Positions 1-8,954 of a DNA stretch of 64,000 bases are shown piece after piece (positions within the stretch are counted from its first letter, which is position 1; each line of letters starts with the position of its first letter). The notes beneath the pieces are model-generated. The model was given only the letters and a program-made list of their open reading frames with translations. It was not told the origin of the DNA and made no database searches. Made by a program: the position numbers and the translations under genes. The DNA is from Baaleninema simplex PCC 7105 (GTDB lineage: Bacteria; Cyanobacteriota; Cyanobacteriia; Cyanobacteriales; Geitlerinemataceae), in NCBI RefSeq assembly GCF_000332355.1, contig NZ_KB235959.1:351260-415259 (forward strand), read 5' to 3'.

Positions 1-2
1 CC

Positions 3-2183
3 AACGACCCTCTTTTAGATCCCAACGATCCCAACACTCCCACACCCGATCCGAATTTTAACGATTTCGTCGATGGTATCGATAACAACCCGCTCGATCT
101 CGACATTACGATGACGCCAACCGACTTGGCGAACACCAACGGAATTATCGTTCTCGATGCGACAAACGACATTACCATTTCGACCCCGATCGCCAATCCC
201 AACGGAATCGAAATCTACGCCGGACGGAGTATCAACATTAACGCGAATCTCAACACCAGCATGGGAAACGGCGATGTCGTCGCGATCGCCAACGATCCGG
301 GTGCGGCGTCCGGTTTGCGTCAACCCGGGCCGGCGAGTATCGCTCAAGCACCCGGAACCGAAATCGTCGCCAGGGGTGGAAACGTATTTCTTCGCCTTGA
401 AAACGCGGGAGAAATCGGAGAAATTCGCCTCGGACGGATTACTACCAACGGTACGGTCGAAATAGACGCCAACGGTGGAAATATCGTCCGGTCTTCCGAT
501 CCCAACGCTCAGGTTACAGCGAACGTTGGAGTCTTCTTGACGACGGGACGGGGTGGAATCGGAAACCCAAACGCGCCGATTCGTGTCAGCATCAACGACT
601 TACAGGTTCGTACCGGAAGCGGCGGCCAGTTTTTCAATATCGTTGGCGGCCAGCGTCAGACGATCGAGGACAATATTTCTCGAGATATCGAAGCGGACGT
701 TCGGGTTGACGACGTGGGAGAAAAACCCGACGCACCCGATCGCGAATCGCAAGGAGAGTTTGAAGGATTTGACGAACCCGATGGTGAAGTAGAGGGTTTT
801 GATGACGATCGCCGAGAAGGACCTGGAGAATCCGATGAGTTTGGCGATCGCGGAGACGAGGATGCAGGATTTGATGAGGGAGGAGAGGAAGACGACGGCG
901 ATCGCGATCGTGGTGAAATTGAAGATGAAGAGTTCGATGTCGACTTTACTGAAGGCGCGGAAATCGCCTACACCGACGAGGTGGAAGCTGTCGCCAGTTT
1001 AGAACAAGACCGCCTTCAAGAATTCAGTACCTATCTCGGAAACCTGGCGAATTCGTCGATTTCTATCCAAAGTGCGCGGGAAGCCTTAACGGAAGTGTCG
1101 CGTCAAACCGGAACCCAGTCGGCGGTGGTGTACGTGACCCTACTTCCGACCCAACTGGAATTGGTCGTGTTTACCGCTGGCGATCGACCAATTCGACGAT
1201 CGGTGGCGGTGTCGCGATCGGAGGTTCTCGAGGTGGCGACCCAGTTTCGCGGACAACTGACCAACCCTCGCTATCGCCGCACGACTGAGTATTTAGAACC
1301 CGCTCAAAAACTTTACCAGTGGGCGATCGCCCCCATTTTACCAGAACTGAAAGCGGCCGAGATCGATACGCTGCTGTTTTCCATGCCGACGGGACTCCGC
1401 AGCCTTCCCATCGCCGCCTTACACGACGGCGAACAGTTCCTCGTCGAACAGTTTGGCTTGAGTCTGATTCCCAGTTTGGGATTGGTGGACACGCGTTACC
1501 GCACGTTACAAAATACCAGCGTCTTGGCTATGGGAGTCAGCGAGTTCGGCGAAAGCCTCGATCCGCTTCCAGCGGTTCCCTTGGAACTGACAACGATTAC
1601 CGAAGAATGGTGGAGTGGTTCGGCGTTCCTCAACGAACAGTTTACGCGAGAGAATTTAGTCCAACAGCGGCGACGCCACGGCTACGAGATCGTTCACCTG
1701 GCGACTCATGGCGAATTTCTCACATTTGAGGACTCTTACATTCAACTGTGGGACGAACGCCTTCACCTCAACCAACTGCGACGGTTGGGATGGAACGAAC
1801 CGGCGGTGGAGTTGGTGGTTCTCTCCGCCTGTCGAACCGCAGTCGGAAGCGAAGAAGCAGAGTTAGGATTCGCCGGATTTGCAGTCTCGGCTGGGGTGAA
1901 GTCGGCGTTGGCGAGTTTGTGGTACGTCAGCGACGAGGGAACGTTGGGGTTGATGAGTCAGTTTTACCGACAGTTACGGGAAACGCGCACGAAATCCGAG
2001 GCGTTGCGTCAAGCGCAACTGGCCTTATTAAACGGGGACGTTCGCGTTGAAAGCGGAAGTGTTCGCATTCGCGGGGTCGCCGAATCCTTGACGCTACCGG
2101 AGGAATTACGGGAGCGATCGAATTTCACGCTCTCTCATCCTTATTATTGGGCCGGATTTACGATGGTGGGGAGTCCGTGGTGA
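3..2183 (+). CDS. CHAT-domain protein with adhesin-like repeats, 5' partial
   Basis: The frame is already open at base 3, so this is the last 726 residues of a larger protein whose start is upstream. The first ~200 residues are Asn/Ile-rich beta-helix-type repeats, as in filamentous-haemagglutinin-like secreted proteins. A strongly acidic Asp/Glu/Gly linker follows (about bases 690-960). The last ~300 residues form a CHAT (caspase-like, clan CD) peptidase domain. The expected catalytic pair is visible: His in ATHGEF (codon 1707-1709) and Cys in LSACRT (codon 1830-1832). In cyanobacteria such fusions are usually large and exported or surface-linked; substrate and trigger cannot be read here. 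The fusion suggests a peptidase arm delivered or controlled by an adhesin stalk, which is inference. The gene is followed by CACCAGT repeats. Confidence 0.85.
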   Translation, partial: NDPLLDPNDPNTPTPDPNFNDFVDGIDNNPLDLDITMTPTDLANTNGIIVLDATNDITISTPIANPNGIEIYAGRSININANLNTSMGNGDVVAIANDPGAASGLRQPGPASIAQAPGTEIVARGGNVFLRLENAGEIGEIRLGRITTNGTVEIDANGGNIVRSSDPNAQVTANVGVFLTTGRGGIGNPNAPIRVSINDLQVRTGSGGQFFNIVGGQRQTIEDNISRDIEADVRVDDVGEKPDAPDRESQGEFEGFDEPDGEVEGFDDDRREGPGESDEFGDRGDEDAGFDEGGEEDDGDRDRGEIEDEEFDVDFTEGAEIAYTDEVEAVASLEQDRLQEFSTYLGNLANSSISIQSAREALTEVSRQTGTQSAVVYVTLLPTQLELVVFTAGDRPIRRSVAVSRSEVLEVATQFRGQLTNPRYRRTTEYLEPAQKLYQWAIAPILPELKAAEIDTLLFSMPTGLRSLPIAALHDGEQFLVEQFGLSLIPSLGLVDTRYRTLQNTSVLAMGVSEFGESLDPLPAVPLELTTITEEWWSGSAFLNEQFTRENLVQQRRRHGYEIVHLATHGEFLTFEDSYIQLWDERLHLNQLRRLGWNEPAVELVVLSACRTAVGSEEAELGFAGFAVSAGVKSALASLWYVSDEGTLGLMSQFYRQLRETRTKSEALRQAQLALLNGDVRVESGSVRIRGVAESLTLPEELRERSNFTLSHPYYWAGFTMVGSPW

Positions 2184-2391
2184 CTTTTACAGTCACCAGT
2201 CACCAGTCACCAGTCACCAGTGAAAACAGGTGTAGGGTGCGTGACTTGAAAAATCGGGTGTCGATCGTGAGACCGATCGATCGGTCACGCACCGCCAATG
2301 TACACCGCCAACTAGAAAATGGGGTCGAAGTCAGGCCAATATTGTCTTACCGCGTCACGCACCGACCTCATCATCCCATCATCCCATCACC
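2184..2391. repeat. intergenic short repeats and a palindromic GGTGCGTGAC repeat
   Basis: After the CHAT stop comes a run of CACCAGT heptads (about 2190-2221). Next is a palindromic repeat from 2232 to about 2311, starting GTAGGGTGCGTGAC and closing with GTCACGCACCG. A shorter GTCACGCACCG end lies near 2355. The same family recurs at 53022, 53131, 57369 and 57452. No gene is visible in this gap between two convergent genes; the inverted ends could act as a terminator. Confidence 0.7.
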
Positions 2392-4020
2392 TCAAACCTC
2401 AACCGGCTCTTTCCCCGAAACCACGGGTGCGATGTGACTCAACGCCAAATCGGGATGGTCGCCTTGGACTTGCGCCACGTTCCAATCGTTGCGGAATAGT
2501 AAAACCGGACGCTCCCAACTGTCTTTGACGGTTACCGTGTTAAACAAGCGTCCGGCTTTTTCTAAGGCGTCCCAACCGCCAGTCACCCATCGCGCCACGC
2601 TAAAGGGAAGCGGTTCGAGACGGGTTTCGACGCCGTACTCGGTTTCGAGGCGGAACTGTACCACTTCAAACTGAAGTTGACCCACCGCCGCTAAAATCGG
2701 ATCGCGTTTGGATTCGTCTACGGAATACATAATCTGTACTGCGCCTTCTTCCCGCAGTTCCGATACCCCTTTGCGAAACTGTTTGAATTTCGAGGGGTTG
2801 ACGTTCCGCAGGTAGGCGAACAGTTCCGGGGAGAAACAGGGAATTCCTTCGTATTCGAGTTTCTTTCCGTTGTAAATGGTGTCTCCGATCGCAAATACGC
2901 CGGGGTTGTTCAAGCCGATCGCATCGCCGGGATAGGCTACGTCTAGAGATTCTCGTCCTTGCGCGAAGAGTTTTTGCGGCCGGGACAACCGCACCGTTTT
3001 TCCGGTTCGCGCGTGTTTGACGGTCATATCTTTCTCGAACTTCCCGCTACAGACGCGAACGAAGGCGATGCGATCGCGGTGTTTGGGGTCCATGTTCGCT
3101 TGGAGTTTGAACACGAACCCAGTAAATTCGGGATAAGTCGGGTCGATGTCGTCGAGGGTACTGTGGCGAGGACTCGGTTTGAGGGAATATTCGAGGAACG
3201 CATCGAGGAAAAGTTGGACGCCGAAGTTGGTCATGGCGCTTCCGAAGAAGACGGGAGTGAGTTGTCCGGCGTGGATGCGATCGAGATCGAAGTCGGTTCC
3301 CAGTTCGTCGAGAATTTCCAGTTCGTCTTTGAGTTGATAATAGAGTTCGCTGTCGAGTAAGTCTTCGAGGCGAGGATCTCCCAGTTCGAGAATGGTATCT
3401 TTGGCGGCTTTGCTGCCGTGTGCGGTACGCTCGAACAGGTGGATTTTCTTTTGGCGGCGATCGTACACCCCTTTGAAGCGATCGCCACTTCCAATCGGCC
3501 AAGTCACGGGATAGGTGGCTAGTCCTAACTCTTGCTCGATTTCGTCGAGGAGTTCCAGCGGATCGCGACTGGGACGATCCATTTTATTCATAAAGGTAAA
3601 AATCGGGAGCGATCGCATCCGACAGACTTCAAACAACTTGCGCGTTTGCGGTTCGAGTCCTTTCGCCGCGTCTTCCAGCATCACCGCGTTGTCAGCAGCG
3701 GTGAGAGTTCGATAGGTATCTTCGCCGAAGTCTTGGTGTCCGGGGGTATCGAGTAGGTTAATCTGGTGTCCGCCATACTCGAATTGCAGAACCGTCGAGG
3801 TAATGGAAATTCCCCGCTGTTGTTCCATCGCCATCCAGTCGGAAGTGGCGTGACGTTGCGATCGACGGGATTTGACGGCTCCGGCTTCGTGAATCGCACC
3901 GCCATACAGCAGGACTTTTTCGGTTAACGTGGTTTTCCCGGCGTCGGGGTGGGAAATAATCGCGAAGTTGCGGCGTTGGTCTACGGCGGCTTGAAGTTCG
4001 GCTCGAAGGTCGTCGGTCAT
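2392..4020 (-). CDS. prfC: peptide chain release factor 3
   Basis: A translational GTPase of 542 residues that recycles RF1/RF2 from the ribosome after peptide release. Visible motifs are the P-loop HPDAGKTT (residues 24-31), DTPGHQDF (G3) and NKMD (G4), followed by EF-Tu-like and RF3 C-terminal domains. The frame is open upstream to 4152, but the extra 44 residues look non-coding. The ATG at 4020, giving MTDDLRAEL just before the GTPase domain, fits the family length and is chosen. It is divergent from the phosphatase gene at 4196, so the ~175-bp gap should hold both promoters. Its 3' end is convergent with the CHAT gene. Confidence 0.95.
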   Translation of the reverse strand: MTDDLRAELQAAVDQRRNFAIISHPDAGKTTLTEKVLLYGGAIHEAGAVKSRRSQRHATSDWMAMEQQRGISITSTVLQFEYGGHQINLLDTPGHQDFGEDTYRTLTAADNAVMLEDAAKGLEPQTRKLFEVCRMRSLPIFTFMNKMDRPSRDPLELLDEIEQELGLATYPVTWPIGSGDRFKGVYDRRQKKIHLFERTAHGSKAAKDTILELGDPRLEDLLDSELYYQLKDELEILDELGTDFDLDRIHAGQLTPVFFGSAMTNFGVQLFLDAFLEYSLKPSPRHSTLDDIDPTYPEFTGFVFKLQANMDPKHRDRIAFVRVCSGKFEKDMTVKHARTGKTVRLSRPQKLFAQGRESLDVAYPGDAIGLNNPGVFAIGDTIYNGKKLEYEGIPCFSPELFAYLRNVNPSKFKQFRKGVSELREEGAVQIMYSVDESKRDPILAAVGQLQFEVVQFRLETEYGVETRLEPLPFSVARWVTGGWDALEKAGRLFNTVTVKDSWERPVLLFRNDWNVAQVQGDHPDLALSHIAPVVSGKEPVEV

Positions 4021-4195
4021 AGGTGCAATCAGAAGTTGAAACGGGGTGGAGATCGGGGAGCGATCGCGATCGTTGGCACTTTTCAAGTTTATCAAACTCG
4101 GTTCTCGGGGTGGGGTTGGAAAACCGTCCGAGAATTCCCCAGTTCCCGCCACAGCGATATACTACAGAGCGCGTCGAACAACGAATAGGAGAATT

Positions 4196-4834
4196 ATGAC
4201 TGACACCCCACAACGTATCGTCTTTTGCGATTTCGACGGAACCATCACCGCCGAAGAAACCTTTGTCGCCATGTTGAGGGAATTTACCCCAGACGTCGCC
4301 GATCGCTTGCTTCCTCAAATTTACGAGTTGAAACTCACCTTGCGCGACGGCGTCCGACAAATGCTCGAATCGATTCCCTCCTCTCGCTACCCGGAGGTGT
4401 TGGAATTCGCCAAGTCGAAAGCCATTCGTCCGGGGTTGGTGGAACTGCTGGATTTCCTCGAGGAACAACAGGTTCCCTTCGTGGTGATTTCTGGGGGATT
4501 GAAAGGAATGGTAGAGGCGGTTCTCGGAGACTTACAACCTCGCGTTCGGGGAATTCACGCCGTTGAAGTCGATACCACGGGAGCGTATTTCCAACCCCAC
4601 TCGGAGGTTGAAGGGGAGACGGAATTGGTGGCGAAAGTCGAAGTCGTCAAACAGTACGGCGTTGACGATTGGGTGGCGATCGGGGATTCGGTGACGGATT
4701 TGAATATGGCGATGGCTGCGCCGTTAGTCTTCGCTAGAACTCGTCTGTGCGAGTATCTCGAGGAACGGGGGAAAGCTTACGAACCCTTTGAAACCTTTTT
4801 CGACGTGCGCGATCGCCTGTCGCAATTGTGGTAA
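4196..4834 (+). CDS. mtnX: HAD-superfamily phosphatase, MtnX-like
   Basis: A 212-residue haloacid-dehalogenase phosphatase. The DxDGT nucleophile motif is present as DFDGT at residues 12-16, followed by SGG and the Mg-binding GDSVTD near the C terminus. Size and helical cap (HAD subclass IB) match 2-hydroxy-3-keto-5-methylthiopentenyl-1-phosphate phosphatase of the methionine salvage pathway. No other salvage gene is next to it, so the substrate is inferred from family resemblance. The ATG at 4196 is preceded by AGGAGA at 4187-4192, which decides the start against a 50-residue longer frame. The gene stands alone, divergent from prfC. Confidence 0.75.
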   Translation: MTDTPQRIVFCDFDGTITAEETFVAMLREFTPDVADRLLPQIYELKLTLRDGVRQMLESIPSSRYPEVLEFAKSKAIRPGLVELLDFLEEQQVPFVVISGGLKGMVEAVLGDLQPRVRGIHAVEVDTTGAYFQPHSEVEGETELVAKVEVVKQYGVDDWVAIGDSVTDLNMAMAAPLVFARTRLCEYLEERGKAYEPFETFFDVRDRLSQLW

Positions 4835-4844
4835 GCGTAATGTT

Positions 4845-4877
4845 CTTCACCACAGAGACACAGAGGACACAGAGAGG
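4845..4877. repeat. dispersed CACAGAGACACAGAGGACAC repeat, copy 1
   Basis: A purine-rich 33-bp sequence starting CTTCACCACAGAGACACAGA. Near-identical copies lie at 25409-25441 and 45594-45628, each in intergenic DNA just after a gene or gene remnant. The function is unknown. Confidence 0.75.
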
Positions 4878-4973
4878 TTTTTTGCATTTCGCGAATTCAG
4901 TTTGAATTCTGTCTGAGTTCTAGCGACCTTTGAAGCGCGATCGCCGAAACTCCAGAAAAAACAATAACAATGG

Positions 4974-5288
4974 AAAAACAGCGACACCAAGATCGGCTTG
5001 TTGAGCGACTTCCCCATATTTCTTCGAGGTTCCTTGGAGGTGAATTAAGCGACTGCTTAGCTGCATGGCTCCCATTCTCTAAGTGGAGGAAATATCAACG
5101 TCTCGATAAGATGCCGCTGTTTTTCGTGATGGGACAGATGTTATGTTCGACAGCGTTTTTTACCTCTTTACTTGTGTGGACTGCGCTGTTGTGTATCTGC
5201 CTAGAAGCTATCTAGTAGCTTCTAGCTTTAATGTAGTTTGTTTTTGAGAAGACGACAAGGGCTTGTAACCAAAGTTTACACTCTCGGA
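4974..5288 (+). ncRNA. tandem structured RNA, unit 1 of 4 (family not recognised)
   Basis: First of four diverged tandem copies. A long-range helix pairs AAAAACAGCG (4974-4983) with CGCTGTTTTT (5115-5124). It encloses a small TAAGC/GCTTA hairpin and the core GCTCCCATTCTCTAAGTGGA near 5069. Downstream, CAGAT (5135-5139) pairs with ATCTG (5195-5199), where the other units have CAGAC/GTCTG. ACAGCG (5150-5155) pairs with CGCTGT (5184-5189). A terminator-like AGAAGCTA/TAGCTTCT hairpin (5203-5222) is followed by a T-rich stretch. The 26-nt block GACAAGGGCTTG...AAAGTTTAC (5254-5279) ends the unit. An 81-codon frame overlaps it at 4970-5215 but is not kept in the other units. Family and function are unknown. 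Confidence 0.7.
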
Positions 5289-5359
5289 AATTCACCTGAA
5301 TTGCTCGTCAGACTCTTCGATTTCAAACTCAACTTTTATAAGGCGATCGCCTGGCAAAA

Positions 5360-5705
5360 ATACGCCAAAAAACAACAACGTTCGGAGTGGTCTAACGCTT
5401 GAATTTCCCCTTATTGCTTGAGTCTATCTGGAGATGCCTTGAGTAACTTTTTTGCAAAGTCTACTTTGGCAAAGCTCCCTAAGAACTAGGTGGTGGAAAT
5501 TGTCGTGACGCGATCGAACGTTGCTGTTTTTCGTGATGGGACAGACGTTAGAATTGACAGCGTTTTTACCTCTTGAACTTGTTTGGACTAGGCTGTTAAG
5601 TAAGTCTGCCTGGATTGAAGCTCCTTTAAGCTTCTAGTTTTAGAATAACGCGCGTCTTTTTTTTTGACAACGACTTGATACTAAACTTTACGTTCGTGAA
5701 AGTTT
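5360..5705 (+). ncRNA. tandem structured RNA, unit 2 of 4
   Basis: Second copy, the most diverged in its middle. The long-range helix is CAACGTTCG (5376-5384) with CGAACGTTG (5515-5523): different bases from unit 1 but the same position. The loop between the arms holds a GCAAAGT/ACTTTGGC hairpin where units 1 and 3 have AAGC/GCTT. Then follow GTGATGGGACAGAC pairing with GTCTGCC, ACAGC with GCTGT, and a GAAGCT/AGCTTC hairpin (5617-5633). A run of nine T lies at 5656-5664, as in an intrinsic terminator. The terminal block is GACAACGACTTG...AAACTTTAC (5666-5691). Confidence 0.7.
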
Positions 5706-5774
5706 TACTATGTTGGAGGTTCTTGGGGTTTAAAACTGACGCTAAAGATACCCTTGAGAGAGATATCGCCCTAA

Positions 5775-6097
5775 ACCATAACAACGCCCAGATCTTCCGA
5801 ACGAGTGACCTCTTCTGGTTTTTGAGATTTTCTGGAGATGAACTAAGCAACCGCTTAGTCTCATAGCTCCCATTCTCTAAGTTGAAGAAGTATCAGTTTC
5901 TAGATTGGGCGTTGCTGTATTTTGTGATGGGACAGACTGTTGATTTAACAGCGTTTTTACCTCGTTTTAACTACTGTGGATTAGGCTGTTTAATGTCTGC
6001 CTAGAAGCTTTTCTTTAAGCTTCTATTGTTAGAGTAATCCTTCTAAAATTTTATGGCAAGGGTTCGACACTAAACTTTACGTAAATCTTAGAAGGTG
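5775..6097 (+). ncRNA. tandem structured RNA, unit 3 of 4
   Basis: Third copy. The long-range helix is CAACGCCCA (5782-5790) with TGGGCGTTG (5906-5914), a third independent pair at the same place. Inside are the AAGC/GCTT hairpin and the core AGCTCCCATTCTCTAAG near 5864. AACAGC pairs with GCTGTT, CAGAC with GTCTG, and AGAAGCTT with AAGCTTCT (6003-6024). The terminal block GGCAAGGGTTCG...AAACTTTAC (6055-6080) is clasped by CCTTCTAA (6039-6046) and TTAGAAGG (6088-6095), so this 3' part probably folds too. Confidence 0.7.
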
Positions 6098-6154
6098 AGA
6101 ACGACTCTTGAAACGTTAGTGAATTTCTGAAATTCTTGCTTTGCTCGATCGCCT

Positions 6155-6470
6155 TCAAATACGACAACACCCACAACCGATGTAACGATTAACTTCCCCA
6201 ATCTTTTAGACTCCATAGAGGTGAACCAGACATCGCCTAGTTGCATAGCTCCCATTCTCTAAATGGAGGAAGTATCGATTTTTCGTGTGGGTGTTGTGGT
6301 TTTCACGTAGGGGACAGGCGTTAGAGTTAACAGCGTTTTTACCTCGTTAGAAATCGTGTGATATAGGCTGTTTTTGTCTGCCTGAAAGCTCTTGTTTTAG
6401 CTTTGATTATTACTTTAATGAGTCCTGCGATCGATGACAACCCCTTGAAACCAAAGTTTACTGCCATGAT
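6155..6470 (+). ncRNA. tandem structured RNA, unit 4 of 4
   Basis: Fourth copy. The long-range helix is ACAACACCCACA (6164-6175) with TGTGGGTGTTGT (6286-6297), again with changed bases on both sides. The core AGCTCCCATTCTCTAAATGG lies near 6247. AACAGC/GCTGTT, CAGRC/GTCTG and an AAAGCT/AGCTTT hairpin (6385-6404) follow. The terminal block GACAACCCCTTG...AAAGTTTAC (6436-6461) is closed by ATCGATG and CATGAT. No fifth unit follows. Confidence 0.7.
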
Positions 6471-6504
6471 AGTAGTACTTATTTTCTATGAACTTATGCA
6501 AAGA

Positions 6505-6577
6505 ATGGGGAATCGGGAACGGGGAACGGGGAATCGGGAACGGGGAATCGGGAATGGGGAATCGGGGAACGGGGAAC
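6505..6577. repeat. short tandem repeats (GGGGAAC/GGGGAATC)
   Basis: A run of GGGGAAC and GGGAATC heptamer-type units after the RNA array. It is the complement of the TTCCCTG-type repeats found at 8862, 13848 and 55871. Such short tandem repeats are common in filamentous cyanobacterial intergenic DNA. Confidence 0.8.
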
Positions 6578-6608
6578 AGAGCATAGTATCTCGCCATACG
6601 CTCCCTAT

Positions 6609-6647
6609 CAAAAGAGCCACTCTAGACAGACTCTAGAGCGGCTTTTG
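6609..6647. terminator. bidirectional intrinsic terminator
   Basis: A near-perfect hairpin, CAAAAGAGCC-CTCTAGA-loop-TCTAGAG-GGCTTTTG, with T runs on both strands. It lies downstream of the minus-strand DUF4278 gene and of the plus-strand RNA array, so it can serve both. Confidence 0.8.
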
Positions 6648-6706
6648 AAGCGAGTTATGGATTGTCGCTGGGAAATGTTGCGAGGATTGCATCGAGACTG
6701 AAAACC

Positions 6707-7018
6707 CTACAGGGCGAATTCAGCCAGTCCTTCGAGAGAGCGACGCAACATTGACTTGCGTACCGTGTCTTTGTGTTCGGTACGATGCATCATCATGTAG
6801 CGAGAGCGATCGCTGACGGGACGTTGTTGGTTTTCCTGAGTCGTGCGATACGCCACACCGCGATATTTCAGTTCCACCGTCGGCTGTTGAACCACCGTTT
6901 TGTTATCCGTGTGGAACCGCCAGTCTAAACCGCGATATTTTCCAACTGTTTTCACAGGAGGGGTTTCTACTTCAGGAGCAGTGTAGTTATAAGGAATTCC
7001 GCGATAAGTGAGTTGCAT
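6707..7018 (-). CDS. DUF4278 domain protein
   Basis: A 103-residue protein beginning MQLTYRGIPYNY, the opening typical of the small cyanobacterial DUF4278 family. A second related YRGVAYR motif lies near residue 52. The middle and end are polar and basic, with no signal peptide or membrane segment, so it is probably cytosolic. The function of the family is unknown. A strong Shine-Dalgarno AGGAGGCG lies just upstream of the ATG at 7018, and the terminator at 6609-6647 follows the gene. It is divergent from lipA. Confidence 0.8.
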   Translation of the reverse strand: MQLTYRGIPYNYTAPEVETPPVKTVGKYRGLDWRFHTDNKTVVQQPTVELKYRGVAYRTTQENQQRPVSDRSRYMMMHRTEHKDTVRKSMLRRSLEGLAEFAL

Positions 7019-7313
7019 GATTCGCCTCCTACAGCTATCGAAACGAGTTGAGTGAGGCGCGTTCCTTCGGGAGTTGTCCCTACTTCCGTCCCTTAGCGGT
7101 GAGTATTTTTACTTGGTTGCTTGAGGGATGAACGATTTACTTTCTGTATCTATTGTTACCGTATTGGCGAAAATTGTCAAGCATATTAAGAAAATTAATC
7201 AGTTGTGACTTAAATCACAGGGTACGATCGCGGCGATCGCTGCCGGACGTTCCGAAAACCTCTCCAAAAGCCGATGGGTTAAAATAATCGGGCAGTTTGT
7301 AAATAGCGAGCGA

Positions 7314-8210
7314 GTGAACGTCAAACCCGACTGGCTACGCGTCAAAGCCCCCCAGTGGCAGCGCGTCGGCAACGTGAAAGAAATCCTGCGAGACCTGAGC
7401 CTCAACACCGTCTGCGAAGAAGCCTCCTGTCCCAACATCGGCGAGTGCTTCAACAATGGAACGGCCACCTTTCTGATCATGGGGCCCGCTTGTACCCGCG
7501 CCTGCCCCTATTGCGATATCGACTTCGAGAAACAACCGAAAGCCCTCGACCCCCAAGAACCCGAACATCTGGCCGAGGCGGTGCAAAAACTGCGGCTTAA
7601 CCACGTGGTCATCACTTCTGTCAACCGCGACGACCTCCCCGACGGGGGCGCGTCTCAATTTGTCGCTTGCATCCAAGCAGTGCGTCGCGTGTCGCCGGGA
7701 ACCACCATCGAAGTCTTAATTCCCGACTTGTGTGGAAACTGGGACGCTCTGGCGACGATCCTCGAAGCACAGCCAGAGGTTCTCAACCACAACACCGAAA
7801 CCGTCCCGCGACTGTATCGCCGCACCCGTCCCCAGGGGAATTACGATCGCTCTCTCGAACTCCTACGTCGTAGCCGTCAAATCGCCCCCTGGGTGTACAC
7901 CAAATCCGGGTTGATGGTGGGTTTAGACGAAACCGACGAGGAAATCCGTCAAGTGATGCGGGATTTACGCGAAGTCGATTGCGACATCCTCACGTTGGGA
8001 CAATATCTGCAACCGAGTCAAAAACATCTCGGCGTGAAATATTTCGCCACCCCGGAACAGTTTGACGCTTGGCGGGAATACGGTGACGCGATCGGATTTT
8101 TACAAGTCGTCTCCTCCCCGTTAACGCGCAGTTCCTACCACGCAGAACAGGTTCGCGCCTTAATGGAACGCTATCCCCGTAGCAAATCCACGTTGGAGAC
8201 GAACGCATGA
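7314..8210 (+). CDS. lipA: lipoyl synthase
   Basis: A radical-SAM enzyme of 298 residues that inserts two sulfurs into protein-bound octanoyl groups to make lipoyl cofactors. Both cluster motifs are complete: auxiliary-cluster cysteines 34, 39 and 45 ([12 protein letters not shown]), and the SAM-cluster CxxxCxxC at 60, 64 and 67 (CTRACPYC). The C-terminal RSSYHAEQ region is also present. The start is GTG at 7314 and gives [10 protein letters not shown]. The stop overlaps the rdgB start by four bases (ATGA), so the two genes are very probably cotranscribed and translationally coupled. Confidence 0.95.
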   Translation: MNVKPDWLRVKAPQWQRVGNVKEILRDLSLNTVCEEASCPNIGECFNNGTATFLIMGPACTRACPYCDIDFEKQPKALDPQEPEHLAEAVQKLRLNHVVITSVNRDDLPDGGASQFVACIQAVRRVSPGTTIEVLIPDLCGNWDALATILEAQPEVLNHNTETVPRLYRRTRPQGNYDRSLELLRRSRQIAPWVYTKSGLMVGLDETDEEIRQVMRDLREVDCDILTLGQYLQPSQKHLGVKYFATPEQFDAWREYGDAIGFLQVVSSPLTRSSYHAEQVRALMERYPRSKSTLETNA

Positions 8211-8779
8211 CCGTGTTAGTGGTGGCGACGGGGAACCCAGGGAAGTTGAAGGAGATGCAAGCGTATCTGACGGATACCGACTGGGAACTCCAACTCAAAC
8301 CGCCGGAAATCGACGTTGAAGAAACTGGGACGACCTTTGCCGAAAACGCCCGCTTGAAAGCCAGCAGCGTAGCCAAAGCTATCGGAAAATGGGCGATCGC
8401 CGACGATTCTGGGTTGAGCGTCAACGCCCTCGACGGCGCACCGGGGATTTATTCGGCGCGATATGGAAAGAGCGATCGCGATCGCATCGATCGCGTTTTA
8501 CGAGAGTTAGGTGACACCGACAACCGAGACGCCCAGTTCGTCTGTGCCATTGCGATCGCTCGTCCTGACGGTAGCATCGCCGCAGAAGTCGAAGGCATTT
8601 GTCCCGGCGAAATTCTCACCGAACCTCGGGGAAACGACGGTTTCGGCTACGACCCCATTTTCTACGTTCCCGAACTGGGGATGAGTTTCGCCGAAATGTC
8701 TCCCCAGCAGAAACACGAGTGCAGCCACCGAGGCCGTGCGTTTCAGGCGTTGCGCCCGACGCTAGATCGGTTGGCGTGA
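8207..8779 (+). CDS. rdgB: RdgB/HAM1 non-canonical purine NTP pyrophosphatase
   Basis: A 190-residue house-cleaning enzyme that hydrolyses dITP, XTP and ITP to the monophosphates. Visible motifs are TGNPGKLKE near the N terminus, [27 protein letters not shown], and the C-terminal SHRGRA. Length is normal for the family. It starts within the lipA stop (ATGA) and is followed at once by a long purine repeat and TGTTCCC heptads. Confidence 0.93.
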   Translation: MTVLVVATGNPGKLKEMQAYLTDTDWELQLKPPEIDVEETGTTFAENARLKASSVAKAIGKWAIADDSGLSVNALDGAPGIYSARYGKSDRDRIDRVLRELGDTDNRDAQFVCAIAIARPDGSIAAEVEGICPGEILTEPRGNDGFGYDPIFYVPELGMSFAEMSPQQKHECSHRGRAFQALRPTLDRLA

Positions 8780-8782
8780 AGC

Positions 8783-8929
8783 TGGGGAGAGGGAGAGGGG
8801 GAGAGAGGGAGAGGGGGAGAGAGGGAGAGAGGGAGAGAGGGAGAGAGGGAGAAACTGCTGACTGTTCCCTGTTCCCTGTTCCCTGTTCCCTGTTCCCTGT
8901 TCCCTGTTCCCTGTTCCCTGTTCCCTGCT
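8783..8929. repeat. GGGAGAGA purine run followed by TGTTCCC heptads
   Basis: Bases 8783-8854 are GGGAGAG/GGGGAGAG units. Bases 8862-8929 are tandem TGTTCCC heptads. The same two-part layout recurs at 13731-13905 and 55823-55915 and, inverted, near 48461 and 50645. Confidence 0.9.
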
Positions 8930-8954
8930 CACTGTAAAAGGCTGGCGACTGAAA

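Noticed and set aside
4970-5215. 81-codon frame MEKQRHQDRL... in the tandem RNA array
   Set aside because: The frame is not preserved in the other three units, while the RNA helices are. The hydrophobic tail comes from the structured region.
5675-5866. 63-codon frame inside RNA unit 3
   Set aside because: It covers the conserved helices and is not shared by other units.
4974-6470. Possible CRISPR array or 6S/tmRNA/retron RNA
   Set aside because: Units are about 350 nt with no unique spacers, lack tmRNA or 6S hallmarks, and no reverse transcriptase or cas gene is near.
8783-8929. Possible CRISPR array
   Set aside because: The units are 7-8 bp with no spacers; these are short tandem repeats. 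The same holds for the tracts at 13731, 48461 and 55823.
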